Positions 1 to 6,185 of a stretch of 11,851 nt of DNA are shown here, one piece after another. Under the pieces are notes generated by a model. The model ran no database searches, was not told the DNA's origin, and worked only from the letters and a program-made list of their open reading frames with translations. How positions within the stretch are numbered: the first letter of the stretch is position 1; each line of letters opens with the position of its first letter. Position numbers and translations under genes: made by a program. Source of the stretch: CAZGOM01 sp964542875 (lineage in GTDB: Bacteria > Planctomycetota > Phycisphaerae > Phycisphaerales > Phycisphaeraceae); contig CAZIWA010000158.1 in the NCBI GenBank assembly GCA_964542875.1, forward strand, positions 1 through 11,851. Direction: 5' to 3'.

Positions 1-43
1 TTGTGATCCTTGGGGTTGCGGGTTCGAGCCCCGTTGGCCTCCC
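1..43 (+). tRNA. tRNA-His (GUG), 3' half only
   Basis: Base 1 falls at tRNA position 32. The first seven bases form an anticodon loop with U33 and anticodon GTG at 3-5. The 3' anticodon strand (8-12), a five-base variable loop (13-17) and the T stem (18-22 with 30-34, one G-U pair) around TTCGAGC (23-29) follow. Bases 35-41 are the acceptor 3' strand and base 42 is a C discriminator. C73 is the hallmark of bacterial tRNA-His, which pairs it with G-1. CCA is not encoded, since the sequence continues CTTAAA. The 5' half would lie left of the window. The partial structure was assigned by hand. Confidence 0.85.
1..43. other. Probable attachment site core (att) in tRNA-His
   Basis: Tyrosine integrases commonly use the 3' half of a tRNA gene, from the anticodon loop to the discriminator, as the crossover core. 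Here exactly that half-gene sits 85 bp from the integrase gene, with the tRNA 3' end pointing into the element. This is the normal geometry for an insertion that rebuilds the tRNA. The window starting exactly at the anticodon loop may mean it was cut at the att repeat. The second copy is not in this window, so the core's true limits cannot be set. Confidence 0.6.
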
Positions 44-48
44 TTAAA

Positions 49-73
49 TAACCCCTTGCATTGCAAGGGGTTA
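49..73 (-). terminator. Palindromic hairpin, likely end of the leftward operon
   Basis: Bases 49-60 and 62-73 are perfect 12-bp inverted repeats around a single T; each arm contains CCCCTTGCA or its complement. Read leftward, as integrase mRNA would be, the stem is followed by TTATTTAA, a short U-rich tail. Read rightward the tail is much less U-rich. It lies between the integrase stop (129) and the tRNA 3' end, where it would stop phage transcripts entering the tRNA antisense and may also end the tRNA transcript. Binding by a recombination protein is an alternative. Confidence 0.65.
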
Positions 74-87
74 TGTCATTTATGGAA

Positions 88-107
88 ATCCACGCTAGAT
101 TGTGGAT
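88..107. repeat. Short inverted repeat between att and int
   Basis: ATCCAC (88-93) and GTGGAT (102-107) are perfect inverted 6-mers with an 8-base spacer, in the 55-bp gap between the terminator and the integrase stop. Nearby, TCTACCCAA occurs twice as direct repeats (116-124 and 128-136), the second running into the integrase stop codon. Integrase and excisionase arm sites are usually short repeats in this position. That reading is inference, and repeats this short can occur by chance. Confidence 0.3.
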
Positions 108-128
108 AACTCGATTCTACCCAATTCT

Positions 129-1367
129 CTACCCAACCCGCTTAACGGCGTTGATTGCGCCTTCTAGGTCTGGCCCGGCGTAAATCTGAGTCGTGGCGAT
201 GTCGGCATGCCCCAAAATGACTTGCGTTGCCTCTAAACCCTCAGCCTTGCGGACACGCGTACCGGCGCTGTGGCGTAGCTTGTTGGGGCTCCAGCGCGGG
301 ATTTCGTGATCGTCGCACACCTTGGCGACGGCCCGGCAAAAGGCGCGAGCATCCCAAAAGTCCCGGTATCGCCCCGTATCTTGCCGGTTGGCTTTGCGCT
401 CAAGATAGCTGGGCCATGTCCTGTAGTCGCCGGGTGACTTGGCTTCCTTTGGATCGTACGCCGCCTGCTTCATGGCGGCGCGCTCTTTCATTGTCTGAGC
501 TGGGGAGAAAAGCGCCGCCGAAAGATCGGTCTTGAGGAATGGCCGGATAACGTCCTGAGCCTGGGGACCAATAAGAACAACCCTTTCCTTTCCGTGGTGC
601 GTCGTTTTGTGGCGTCCAGGCCTGTAGGTCCACACCTCTCCCGACATGTCAATCTGCCCGGTGGTGAGGCGGCAAGTCTCGCCCGGACGCGCGCCAGTCC
701 AATACCCAAAGCAGACCATCGCGGCCAGCGTCGGCGGTAGATGCGAAAGGACTTGATTGATATAAGGGACGGGAACCTCTTTAACTTTAGGGGGCTGTAC
801 GGGAATGATGAACTTTCCATCAACTTCAACGGCCCGCCCGTTTTTCACGGCTTCTACGGTCAAAGTCTCATGCCAGACAGAAGCAGGGATAAGGCGCTTT
901 TTAGAAATCCATTTGATGGCGTTTCTGATGCGGTCGATTCGCTTGTTGATCGTGCTGACGGCGTGTTTCTTCTTCAGCATGGCCCCTTGAACGGTTTCCA
1001 GCATCAGCGAAGTGAAGGAAGCGGCGGGCTCGTCGCCGTAAAGCTCCAACACGAAGTTAAAAGCGTCTTCGATGTTGTCAGCTTCGCCGGTCGGCGTTCC
1101 GTCAGCGTGACAGTAATAGCCCTTCGCATGCTCAAAATACAGCGCCCAAGCGGCGCGGAGTGTGAGCGGCCCTTCTGTGTCGGGCGTTCTGGTTTTGGGG
1201 GCGGTAAGCCACTCAGCGCGGAAGCGGTTGAAGGCGTTCACGGCTTTCGCCTTGTGCTTACCGAATCCCTTGGTTTGCCGCTTCCCGTTGTCGTCATACC
1301 AGCGGGTGCGGTAATAGCCCTTGGAGTCCCGTTCGAGTTGTAGATTGTTGGTCGTCATGGTTTTCAA
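129..1367 (-). CDS. int: Tyrosine recombinase (phage integrase)
   Basis: This is a site-specific recombinase that would insert and excise the element at tRNA-His. Residues 1-55 form a basic N-terminal region (YYRTRWYDDNGKRQTKGFGK) suited to arm-site binding. A SAM-like core-binding domain spans about 65-165 and the catalytic domain about 195-405. Catalytic residues visible are R227 (TGARPGE), probable K254, R365 (NKLRH), H387 (LGH) and the nucleophile Y396 (TTQIYA). The usual first His of the HxLRH box is N362. Length (412 aa) is normal. The TTG start at 1367 overlaps the upstream stop (TTGA), with GGAG nine bases away. The alternative ATG at 1358 has no ribosome site at a good distance. It is the last gene of the leftward operon, next to the att site. 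The family is certain; the Planctomycetota-like style is from memory. Confidence 0.95.
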   Translation of the reverse strand: MKTMTTNNLQLERDSKGYYRTRWYDDNGKRQTKGFGKHKAKAVNAFNRFRAEWLTAPKTRTPDTEGPLTLRAAWALYFEHAKGYYCHADGTPTGEADNIEDAFNFVLELYGDEPAASFTSLMLETVQGAMLKKKHAVSTINKRIDRIRNAIKWISKKRLIPASVWHETLTVEAVKNGRAVEVDGKFIIPVQPPKVKEVPVPYINQVLSHLPPTLAAMVCFGYWTGARPGETCRLTTGQIDMSGEVWTYRPGRHKTTHHGKERVVLIGPQAQDVIRPFLKTDLSAALFSPAQTMKERAAMKQAAYDPKEAKSPGDYRTWPSYLERKANRQDTGRYRDFWDARAFCRAVAKVCDDHEIPRWSPNKLRHSAGTRVRKAEGLEATQVILGHADIATTQIYAGPDLEGAINAVKRVG

Positions 1368-1669
1368 GTTATCTTTCTCCCAACCAAATCATCAATCGAC
1401 TTTGGGTCAATCATCACACTTTTGCCTATATGTATCGGTATCAGTTTTCCCGTCTTGCACATGTACAAAACCGCCTTCTCTGGATGCTTAACGGTTCGGT
1501 CCAGGCCCAGAAGCGCGGCGGCTTCGGTGAGCGTAAGCAAGCCCTTTCTTTCTGACTCAACAGGAGGAGCCAGGGAGACGGGGGCGGCTTGAATAGTGGC
1601 GAGACGAAGAGAGAGAGCGGCGAGCAGTTCGGCGGGAGAGGCTTTCAAGATTTCGGTTTCGAGGCTCAT
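1364..1669 (-). CDS. Excisionase-like / MerR-type helix-turn-helix DNA-binding protein
   Basis: The product is 101 aa. Residues 44-95 read as a winged helix-turn-helix of the excisionase/HTH_17 kind: TLTEAAALLGLDRT for the first helices, AVLYMCKTGKLIPIHIGKSVMI for the recognition helix and wing, then a last helix. Residues 1-35 are helix-prone and rich in Ala and Leu. The start is the ATG at 1669, which overlaps the upstream stop (ATGA) and has AAGGAA (1680-1675) at good distance; an in-frame extension to 1900 would run through the previous gene. It directly precedes int and overlaps it by four bases, the usual Xis-Int pairing. It probably binds att arms to direct excision, and it could also repress a promoter. 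The role is inferred from fold and position. Confidence 0.75.
   Translation of the reverse strand: MSLETEILKASPAELLAALSLRLATIQAAPVSLAPPVESERKGLLTLTEAAALLGLDRTVKHPEKAVLYMCKTGKLIPIHIGKSVMIDPKSIDDLVGRKIT
1373..1380 (-). promoter_or_regulatory. Ribosome binding site that favours the TTG start of int
   Basis: GGAGAAAG on the minus strand lies five bases before the TTG at 1367 and fourteen before the ATG at 1358. The spacing favours TTG. A weak start coupled to the upstream stop would keep integrase levels tied to excisionase translation. Confidence 0.45.
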
Positions 1670-1884
1670 GTGGGTTCCTTGTGGTTTGAGCTGGCGGTTT
1701 GGTCGGCGGCGTTTGCGGCTTCGGTGAGTGCTTGGGCGAGTCGGCGGGCTTGGGCTGGCGGCATGCTCCATCGGGAGCCCCAGGCGGAGACGTCGATACG
1801 GGGACGTGTTCGGCGCTTGACGGTGAGGCGGACGGAGTCCCGGGCGGTGAGTGAGGTTGTGGATTTGTGGATTACTTTGTTCAT
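1666..1884 (-). CDS. Small conserved-looking protein of unknown function
   Basis: This is a 72-aa basic protein I do not recognise. Residues 15-40 look strand-rich (SVRLTVKRRTRPRIDVSAWG), followed by RWSM and an Ala-rich helix (about 42-62), then a polar tail. The order suggests a small beta-then-helix domain. It has no transmembrane segment, signal peptide or cysteines. The gene overlaps both neighbours by four bases: its ATG overlaps the stop of the methyltransferase-like gene, and its TGA overlaps the start of the excisionase-like gene. That makes translation by coupling likely, although its own ribosome site is weak. The positive charge would allow nucleic acid binding, but nothing specific supports that. 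Confidence 0.65.
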   Translation of the reverse strand: MNKVIHKSTTSLTARDSVRLTVKRRTRPRIDVSAWGSRWSMPPAQARRLAQALTEAANAADQTASSNHKEPT

Positions 1885-2529
1885 ACTGCAACCCGATCAA
1901 AAAGGGTTTGCGGGACGCTGACGGCTTGCCCCCATTGATCGGCCATGGCGGCGGCGATTCCCGGGTATGTCACGCTTCGCTGAGCGGCCCTGTCTTCGGA
2001 TGGCCCTAGATTGCTTTGGCCGCTGTCCGTCTGGTTTGACCATCGTTCCACCAGCTTCCCATTCCACATCACCCACCGGCCCGGGAATCGCGTCCCGTGC
2101 TTTAGCTTCGGTAAGCCCTTCAGCCAAAGGCCAGTTCTCTTGCTGGCGTCTTCTCCAAATTCATAGGGGTGTATATATTGGGTCGCTTTGCGGATTTGGG
2201 TGCCAATACAACCCACCGGGTTTTCAAGACCGATGAATGGGATGGGGGCGCTCAAGAGACGCCGAACAAAATCAAGCGCTTCCATCGTCTTCTGCTGGCG
2301 TCCGGGTACACGCTTATTCCAGTGCAAACCCGACGAACAAAGATAAGTACATGGCGGGTGAGCAATCATTAGCTGATACCCCCCCCCCTAAAATGTCTAT
2401 AACATTTCCCTGATAGTGAGGACCGGGCGTCTCGGATGGGAGGAGGTCGCAAGACATGGCGTCATGCCCTCGCCGGATAAACTCATCCCGGACTGTCCCG
2501 CTGAATTCACATGCAATGAGAACTTTCAC
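1881..2529 (-). CDS. DNA (cytosine) methyltransferase-like phage protein, frame broken in a G10 run
   Basis: Two overlapping frames together form one protein. The first starts at GTG 2529 (VKVLIACEFSGTVRDEF) and reaches LGGG at residue 50. The second continues as YQLMIAHPPCTYLC and ends at 1881. Joined, they give about 215 aa, matching the short phage proteins annotated as C5-cytosine methyltransferase-like. IACEFSG resembles SAM motif I, HPPC resembles the PC motif, and ENP resembles the ENV motif. The break lies in ten consecutive G (2379-2388); nine would restore the frame. As given, translation stops after 71 codons. The GTG overlaps the rusA-like stop (GTGA) and has a strong GGGAGGTGA site. 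Causes could be sequencing error, phase variation, slippage or real decay. Methyltransferase activity in this short family is only presumed. Confidence 0.7.
2379..2388. repeat. Homopolymer C10/G10 tract inside the methyltransferase-like gene
   Basis: Ten consecutive C on the plus strand read as G10 in the coding strand, within codons 48-51. This is exactly where the frame shifts between two segments that otherwise form one continuous family-like protein. Such a tract is prone to polymerase slippage in the cell and to length errors in sequencing. Confidence 0.9.
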
Positions 2530-2954
2530 AGCGTCACCTCCCGAATCTCCACAAAGCACCCCGGGCGACCGCCGATTTCGTGATACCGCTTCTCGAAATA
2601 CGTTGCGGTGACGAGCTTGTCGTCCTGCCAGATGCCCAGGGCGGTTATCGCGTCCATCACAGCCTTCGCCAGGTTGTCAATGTCAGGCTTGGCCGTGCAG
2701 GGCAGATCGCCCCGGGGGTCTTTGCGCCGGCTAAGGGTCTGAGGACGCGGCATGAAAAACAACAAGTCGAGTTCCACGGGCCCCTGTATGGGTGACGGTG
2801 GGATTAGATCCCGGGCAGCCAGCGCAATGCAGCCTTTCCACCCCTCGGCGGTGCCTGGGTCGTACATGCGGGCATGGCCCCCGCGGGAGAAGGCCCGGGG
2901 CCGCGGCTGGCCCTTCGGCTCCCCAAAGACTCTGAATTTGATGACTGTGGGCAT
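2526..2954 (-). CDS. rusA: RusA-family Holliday junction resolvase
   Basis: This 142-aa protein would cut four-way junctions formed during phage recombination and replication. The family signature is complete: GEPKGQPRPR at 11-20, then KPDIDNLAKAVMDA at 89-102, and GIWQDDKLV at 107-115. D91, D93 and D112 have the same spacing as the catalytic D70, D72 and D91 of E. coli RusA, and K97 matches K76. The ATG at 2954 is chosen over an upstream TTG because AAGGAAG lies three bases before it. It begins 26 bp after the dnaB-like stop and ends overlapping the next start (GTGA). Beside a helicase and a recombinase pair it fits a replication and recombination module. I see nothing broken. Confidence 0.92.
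   Translation of the reverse strand: MPTVIKFRVFGEPKGQPRPRAFSRGGHARMYDPGTAEGWKGCIALAARDLIPPSPIQGPVELDLLFFMPRPQTLSRRKDPRGDLPCTAKPDIDNLAKAVMDAITALGIWQDDKLVTATYFEKRYHEIGGRPGCFVEIREVTL
2534..2542 (-). promoter_or_regulatory. Ribosome binding site fixing the GTG start of the methyltransferase-like gene
   Basis: GGGAGGTGA on the minus strand is a near-perfect Shine-Dalgarno four bases upstream of the GTG at 2529. It sets the N-terminus at VKVLIACEF rather than at an upstream in-frame codon at 2559. Confidence 0.7.
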
Positions 2955-2957
2955 GTG

Positions 2958-2964
2958 CTTCCTT
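2958..2964 (-). promoter_or_regulatory. Ribosome binding site fixing the ATG start of rusA
   Basis: AAGGAAG on the minus strand sits three bases upstream of the ATG at 2954. It lies inside the extra codons of the longer TTG-start version, which argues against that longer version. Confidence 0.6.
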
Positions 2965-2980
2965 GCTGACAATGAGGGTG

Positions 2981-4384
2981 TTAGGTGCGTCCGAAAGCGT
3001 TGCCGTATCCCCGGGCGACACAGCCGAACTTCACCAAGGGAGGGAAATAAACCATGTCGATTTCAGCGGTCGGGCCTTGTCGGTTTTTTGCGATGATGGC
3101 AACGGCCCGCTCTTGTTCGGGGGGCAATAGACCGTCTGTTTGGGTGTTTTCCGCCATCATCGGACGCCACAGCAACACGACGTTGTCGGCGTCTTCTTCG
3201 ATGTGGCCGGACTCCCGCAGATGGTGAAGGGCGGGTTTTTCGGTGGCGGCAATGCGGTTGAGCTGGCACAACAGAACAACCGATATTTTCAAGTCCAGTG
3301 CCATGTACTTGATGCCCTTGGTGATCTCCCCCAAGTCATCGTTACGGCTGCTGTTTTTCCGACCGGCAGTGCGCATCAGCCCCAGATGGTCAATCATCAG
3401 GCAACGAACCCCGCGGCTGTGCATCCGACGGGCAATGCCCATCAGCTTTTCAAGGGTGCATCCCGGCGCGATGGCGGTGAAGAGTCCCACGGACTGCAGG
3501 GCCCCAACCGCTTCATTCAGGCGGGTCCAATCATTGTCTGTCATGCGGGTTGGGCGACGGAGAAGGCTATTGGGCAGCGGCGCCTTCGACGCCATCAGCC
3601 GGTATGCCAGTTGATGGCGTGACATTTCAAGGGAGACGCTTCCTGCCGGTGATTGACTTGCGGCGATGTGTTCAACGACTTGCTGGGCAAACGCCGTCTT
3701 GCCAACGCTGGTACGAGCGGCAACGACGGTAAGCGACCCCTCTTCCAAACCCCCAAGAATATTGTCGATGTCGGGTAATCCAGTTCCCAAACCCATCGGC
3801 TTATCTACCCCTGCTTCGGCCCGGGCCTGAATCTCCAAGTACGCGGGCTCAATCAGTTCAGGCATGGTCAGGATTTCAACTGCCGCCTCCCCATCGAAGG
3901 CCATGAGTTGGGAGGCTGTGGCGTCTGCGACCTCCTCAGTTGGCGCGGCGGTGGTGTACAACGCGTTCAGCCCGTCCCACATCACATTGATTGCTTTTCG
4001 GCGGTCGGCACATGCCCGGACCTGACGTGCGTAATACGCGGCGGCGGCTGCGCTTACCGTGCTTTCAATGCAAAAGATGATCCTGTCTGAAAGCTTCTCG
4101 ACAAACTCGCCCGCCACAAGGTTTTGAGCTTGCATGACAGTGAGCACAGCATTGGGTTCGATGGGTTGGCCGGTCTGGTGGAGGTCCACCAGCACCCGAA
4201 ACAACTGGGCAAGATCTGGCTGGGTAAAGTCACCCGGGCTAACAGCTTCGCACACGTCGGCAATGACACGTGGGCCCCTGAAAATCGCACCGATGACATT
4301 AACTTCGGCCTCTTGGGCGGTGGGCGGTAACTTCGCAAACAAAGTGGGGAGCGATTCCCGGCGCGGCTGTGTGTTTTGGCTCAT
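2981..4384 (-). CDS. dnaB: Replicative DNA helicase, DnaB type
   Basis: The 467-aa product is a hexameric 5'-3' fork helicase. Residues 15-120 form the DnaB N-terminal helical domain, then comes a linker and a RecA-like motor (about 190-467). Visible motor residues are Walker A ARTSVGKTA (223-231, K229), E253 in SLEMS, Walker B CLMIDHLGLM (D332), the QLNR motif (Q374), ESGHIEEDADNVVLL (391-405) and AKNRQGPTA with a probable arginine finger R435. The usual Walker A Met of phage and host DnaB (SMGKT) is Val here. Its ATG overlaps the stop of the initiator gene (ATGA), so helicase and loader or initiator would be made together. All motifs are intact, and length matches bacterial DnaB. Carrying its own helicase suggests the element needs little host help to start replication. 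Confidence 0.95.
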   Translation of the reverse strand: MSQNTQPRRESLPTLFAKLPPTAQEAEVNVIGAIFRGPRVIADVCEAVSPGDFTQPDLAQLFRVLVDLHQTGQPIEPNAVLTVMQAQNLVAGEFVEKLSDRIIFCIESTVSAAAAAYYARQVRACADRRKAINVMWDGLNALYTTAAPTEEVADATASQLMAFDGEAAVEILTMPELIEPAYLEIQARAEAGVDKPMGLGTGLPDIDNILGGLEEGSLTVVAARTSVGKTAFAQQVVEHIAASQSPAGSVSLEMSRHQLAYRLMASKAPLPNSLLRRPTRMTDNDWTRLNEAVGALQSVGLFTAIAPGCTLEKLMGIARRMHSRGVRCLMIDHLGLMRTAGRKNSSRNDDLGEITKGIKYMALDLKISVVLLCQLNRIAATEKPALHHLRESGHIEEDADNVVLLWRPMMAENTQTDGLLPPEQERAVAIIAKNRQGPTAEIDMVYFPPLVKFGCVARGYGNAFGRT

Positions 4385-5346
4385 GCTCCACCCCCGATTT
4401 GCACAAGGGCGATTTCACCAAAACGAGCGATGGGGACCAGGCCGACCCCTGGGACTTCTACGCCGTCGTTCGAGAATTTGAGGTCTGATCGGCGGTATGT
4501 CCTGCCTGAAACCCTCGCATCCAATGCCGACAACTCAGCGTGGAGGGCGCGAGGTGAGAGGCCGGCGGCGGTACGTCCGGCGTTCGGGGTGAAAAGTTGC
4601 CCGACCCCTGGTGCCGGAACCTCTTTTGAAAGCCAATTGGTGATGAATCTGGCATAGCTGGACTTTGGGCGCTTAGTCGGATTTGCCATCATCCATGCAT
4701 GCATTTTCGCTAGTTGGCCGTCGACGTTTACGCCTGGGTATGCCTTGCGCCATGATTCAGCGAGAGCGTCAGGGATGTTCTGCCATCCGGATTCTGTCCA
4801 GGTCAGAGGCGGGGGTTTCGGCGCTGACAAGCGCTTCGTCTCCGTCTTCGTTTCTCGTTTCTCGTCTTCGTTATACGTTGGGGGATTGACCGGCATGGGG
4901 TCGGCATGGGGTCGGCATGGGGTCGGCACCCCATCTAACAGGCTGTTGTCCAGGGAGAGGGTCACAAACTCCCGACTTCCTTTCTCGTCTCGGGTAAGCA
5001 CTTCGGTGTAATGGATGGTGTACGTACCATCGGGATTAGGAAACTTCGACTTGCTCGCATTTCCGCACCGTTGCCAACGGCGAATCTGATAGATGGGCTT
5101 GCCCTGCACCTCATATTTCAACAAGAGCTTCACGCGGAGGAGTTCGGCCATCAGCTTGTCGGCGTCGGTGTTTCGAAGGCTGGAGACGGGGTACATTTTG
5201 GAGCGGATCATTTCTGATCGGGCGTCCAGGCGTCCAGCGTCATCAGCGGCGAGTATTGCGCGGACAAAGGCCATCTGCTCATCAGGCGTGAGCCTGTTGA
5301 AGGTGTCAGAGTCAAGTAATCCATCTCTAAACATGCGATTTGGCAC
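4381..5346 (-). CDS. Phage replication initiator / helicase-loader type protein
   Basis: The product is 321 aa. Residues 1-105 look like the winged-helix domain of phage replication proteins (MPNRMFRDGLLDSD; LAADDAGRLDA; a KFPNPDG end). A variable, charged linker spans about 130-180. Residues 185-243 form a helical block (WQNIPDALAESWRKAYPG, SYARFITNWLSKE) like DnaT/replication-O C-terminal domains. The GTG start at 5346 has AAGGA upstream; the ATG four codons later is less consistent with the family's N-terminus. The gene precedes and overlaps dnaB (ATGA), the classic order of initiator then helicase. It probably binds the origin and recruits DnaB. Three perfect 11-bp repeats lie inside it, recalling lambda O and its internal origin. 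The function is inferred from domain look and neighbours. Confidence 0.8.
   Translation of the reverse strand: MPNRMFRDGLLDSDTFNRLTPDEQMAFVRAILAADDAGRLDARSEMIRSKMYPVSSLRNTDADKLMAELLRVKLLLKYEVQGKPIYQIRRWQRCGNASKSKFPNPDGTYTIHYTEVLTRDEKGSREFVTLSLDNSLLDGVPTPCRPHADPMPVNPPTYNEDEKRETKTETKRLSAPKPPPLTWTESGWQNIPDALAESWRKAYPGVNVDGQLAKMHAWMMANPTKRPKSSYARFITNWLSKEVPAPGVGQLFTPNAGRTAAGLSPRALHAELSALDARVSGRTYRRSDLKFSNDGVEVPGVGLVPIARFGEIALVQIGGGA
4891..4928. repeat. Three perfect 11-bp direct repeats (iteron-like) inside the initiator gene
   Basis: CGGCATGGGGT occurs three times head to tail (4891-4901, 4902-4912, 4913-4923), with CGGCA of a fourth copy at 4924-4928. Eleven is not a multiple of three, so each copy is read in a different frame. 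The repeat is therefore conserved as DNA, not as peptide (it encodes residues near 139-153, in the linker). An inverted pair ATGGGG/CCCCAT (4917-4922 and 4929-4934) lies at its right end. A pyrimidine-rich, more AT-rich stretch (about 4834-4880) lies beside it. This is the layout expected of an origin, but it is unproven. Confidence 0.6.
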
Positions 5347-5382
5347 GGGGCTTCCTTCAGGGGAGGGAGGAGGGGCGACGGT

Positions 5383-6060
5383 TCAGGCAGCGATGGGCTT
5401 AAAAGAGACAACCCAAACCCAGGGGTTGGCGTCCCATGAGCCGGGGCCGTTGATGGATTCCCAAAGCGACTGGAAGTTGTCGATGGTGTCTTGCTGGTAA
5501 TCCCCGTAAGGCACCGACTCGGCTTGCTTGATGCCCTCGCGAAGCGAATCTTCGTAGCTGATCTCCCGCAACCGCTCTACCCGCACGTCGGTGATTTCAA
5601 GGGTGAGCCGGGAGGCCCAGCGCGGCATGTGGATGGAGGGGACGTTGCTGGTTTTTGCGGCGATTGGACACACCCAGGATTCAGGTATTTCGTGTTCATG
5701 GAACCATTTGGCGCTACCATCCGTGGCATAAGTGACTTCGACGCCATCCACAGAATCACCTTCAAGGCCGACGTAAACCTTTGGGCGCCATGTCTCCCGT
5801 ATCCAGAGTCGGTCGCCGGGTTGGCCGTAAGGGCATTCGTCCTCTGCCATGGCGATACCGCCGGGGACCGAGGAGGCGAAGCGCCAGAAATAACCTCCAT
5901 CCACGGCGTCTGTTATACGGTCCGCGTGCGTGTAATCACCGCCATTTTTCACGATCCGCCGCGTCTGCGTCTTCGTGCCGTTGAGGATGGCGCGAACCAT
6001 TGGGGCGGAGAAGAGGATGGGCCGTTCTTTCACAGGGGGCGGAGCGGTGGCGGGAGTCAT
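5383..6060 (-). CDS. ASCH/PUA-like phage protein
   Basis: This 225-aa protein belongs to a widespread phage family. Its signatures are ERPILFSAPMVRAILNGTKT (12-31) followed by QTRR, CPYGQPGDRLWIRETW (76-91), PSIHMPRWASRLTLEI (141-156) and a C-terminal block WESINGPGSWDANPWVW (200-216). The fold is an ASCH-type PUA-like beta barrel, which in known relatives binds RNA or modified nucleosides. Homologues in phage genomes are often labelled only by family, or loosely as a morphogenetic protein, so the role is not known. The ATG at 6060 has AAAGGA five bases upstream. It is the first gene after the only large gap (6061-6185), 36 bp before the initiator gene. No truncation is seen. Given its place among early genes, RNA binding or modification is more plausible than virion assembly. 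Confidence 0.8.
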   Translation of the reverse strand: MTPATAPPPVKERPILFSAPMVRAILNGTKTQTRRIVKNGGDYTHADRITDAVDGGYFWRFASSVPGGIAMAEDECPYGQPGDRLWIRETWRPKVYVGLEGDSVDGVEVTYATDGSAKWFHEHEIPESWVCPIAAKTSNVPSIHMPRWASRLTLEITDVRVERLREISYEDSLREGIKQAESVPYGDYQQDTIDNFQSLWESINGPGSWDANPWVWVVSFKPIAA

Positions 6061-6185
6061 AGGAGTCCTTTGGAGTGAGGTGGTTCTAAGCCCGGGTACG
6101 CCCGTTAAGGCATGCCCGGCGTCTCCCCCGCGACTGTTAACGGCATTGCGTGACTGACGGGGGCTATCACGCGCCTGGGGGGGGG
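6061..6185. promoter_or_regulatory. Largest intergenic gap; possible control region for the replication genes
   Basis: This 125-bp gap separates the recombination block from the replication block. CCGTTAA (6102-6108) and TTAACGG (6137-6143) form inverted 7-mers, GCATGC and GTTAAC palindromes lie within, and CCCCCG/CGGGGG (about 6125-6163) could close a GC-rich stem without a U tail. A G9 run fills 6177-6185. I see no convincing -35/-10 pair and no start-stop reading frame beyond a dozen codons. A regulatory role is inferred from the size of the gap in an otherwise packed operon. Confidence 0.3.
6177..6185. repeat. G9/C9 homopolymer directly after a stop codon
   Basis: Nine consecutive G on the plus strand (C9 in the leftward mRNA) abut the TAA stop of the helix-hairpin-helix gene. 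It is non-coding, so length changes would not alter a protein. It is the second long G/C run in the window. Confidence 0.9.

Noticed and set aside
741..1343. Plus-strand open frame of 200 codons
   Set aside because: It is antisense to the integrase gene, with no motif or ribosome site.
1881..2369. Independent 162-aa gene starting at MIAHPPC
   Set aside because: It would lack the SAM-binding N-terminus, which is encoded immediately upstream in the neighbouring frame, and no ribosome site precedes its ATG.
5491..6078. Plus-strand open frame of 195 codons
   Set aside because: It is antisense to the ASCH-like gene, whose motifs are clear; the predicted peptide has shadow-frame composition.
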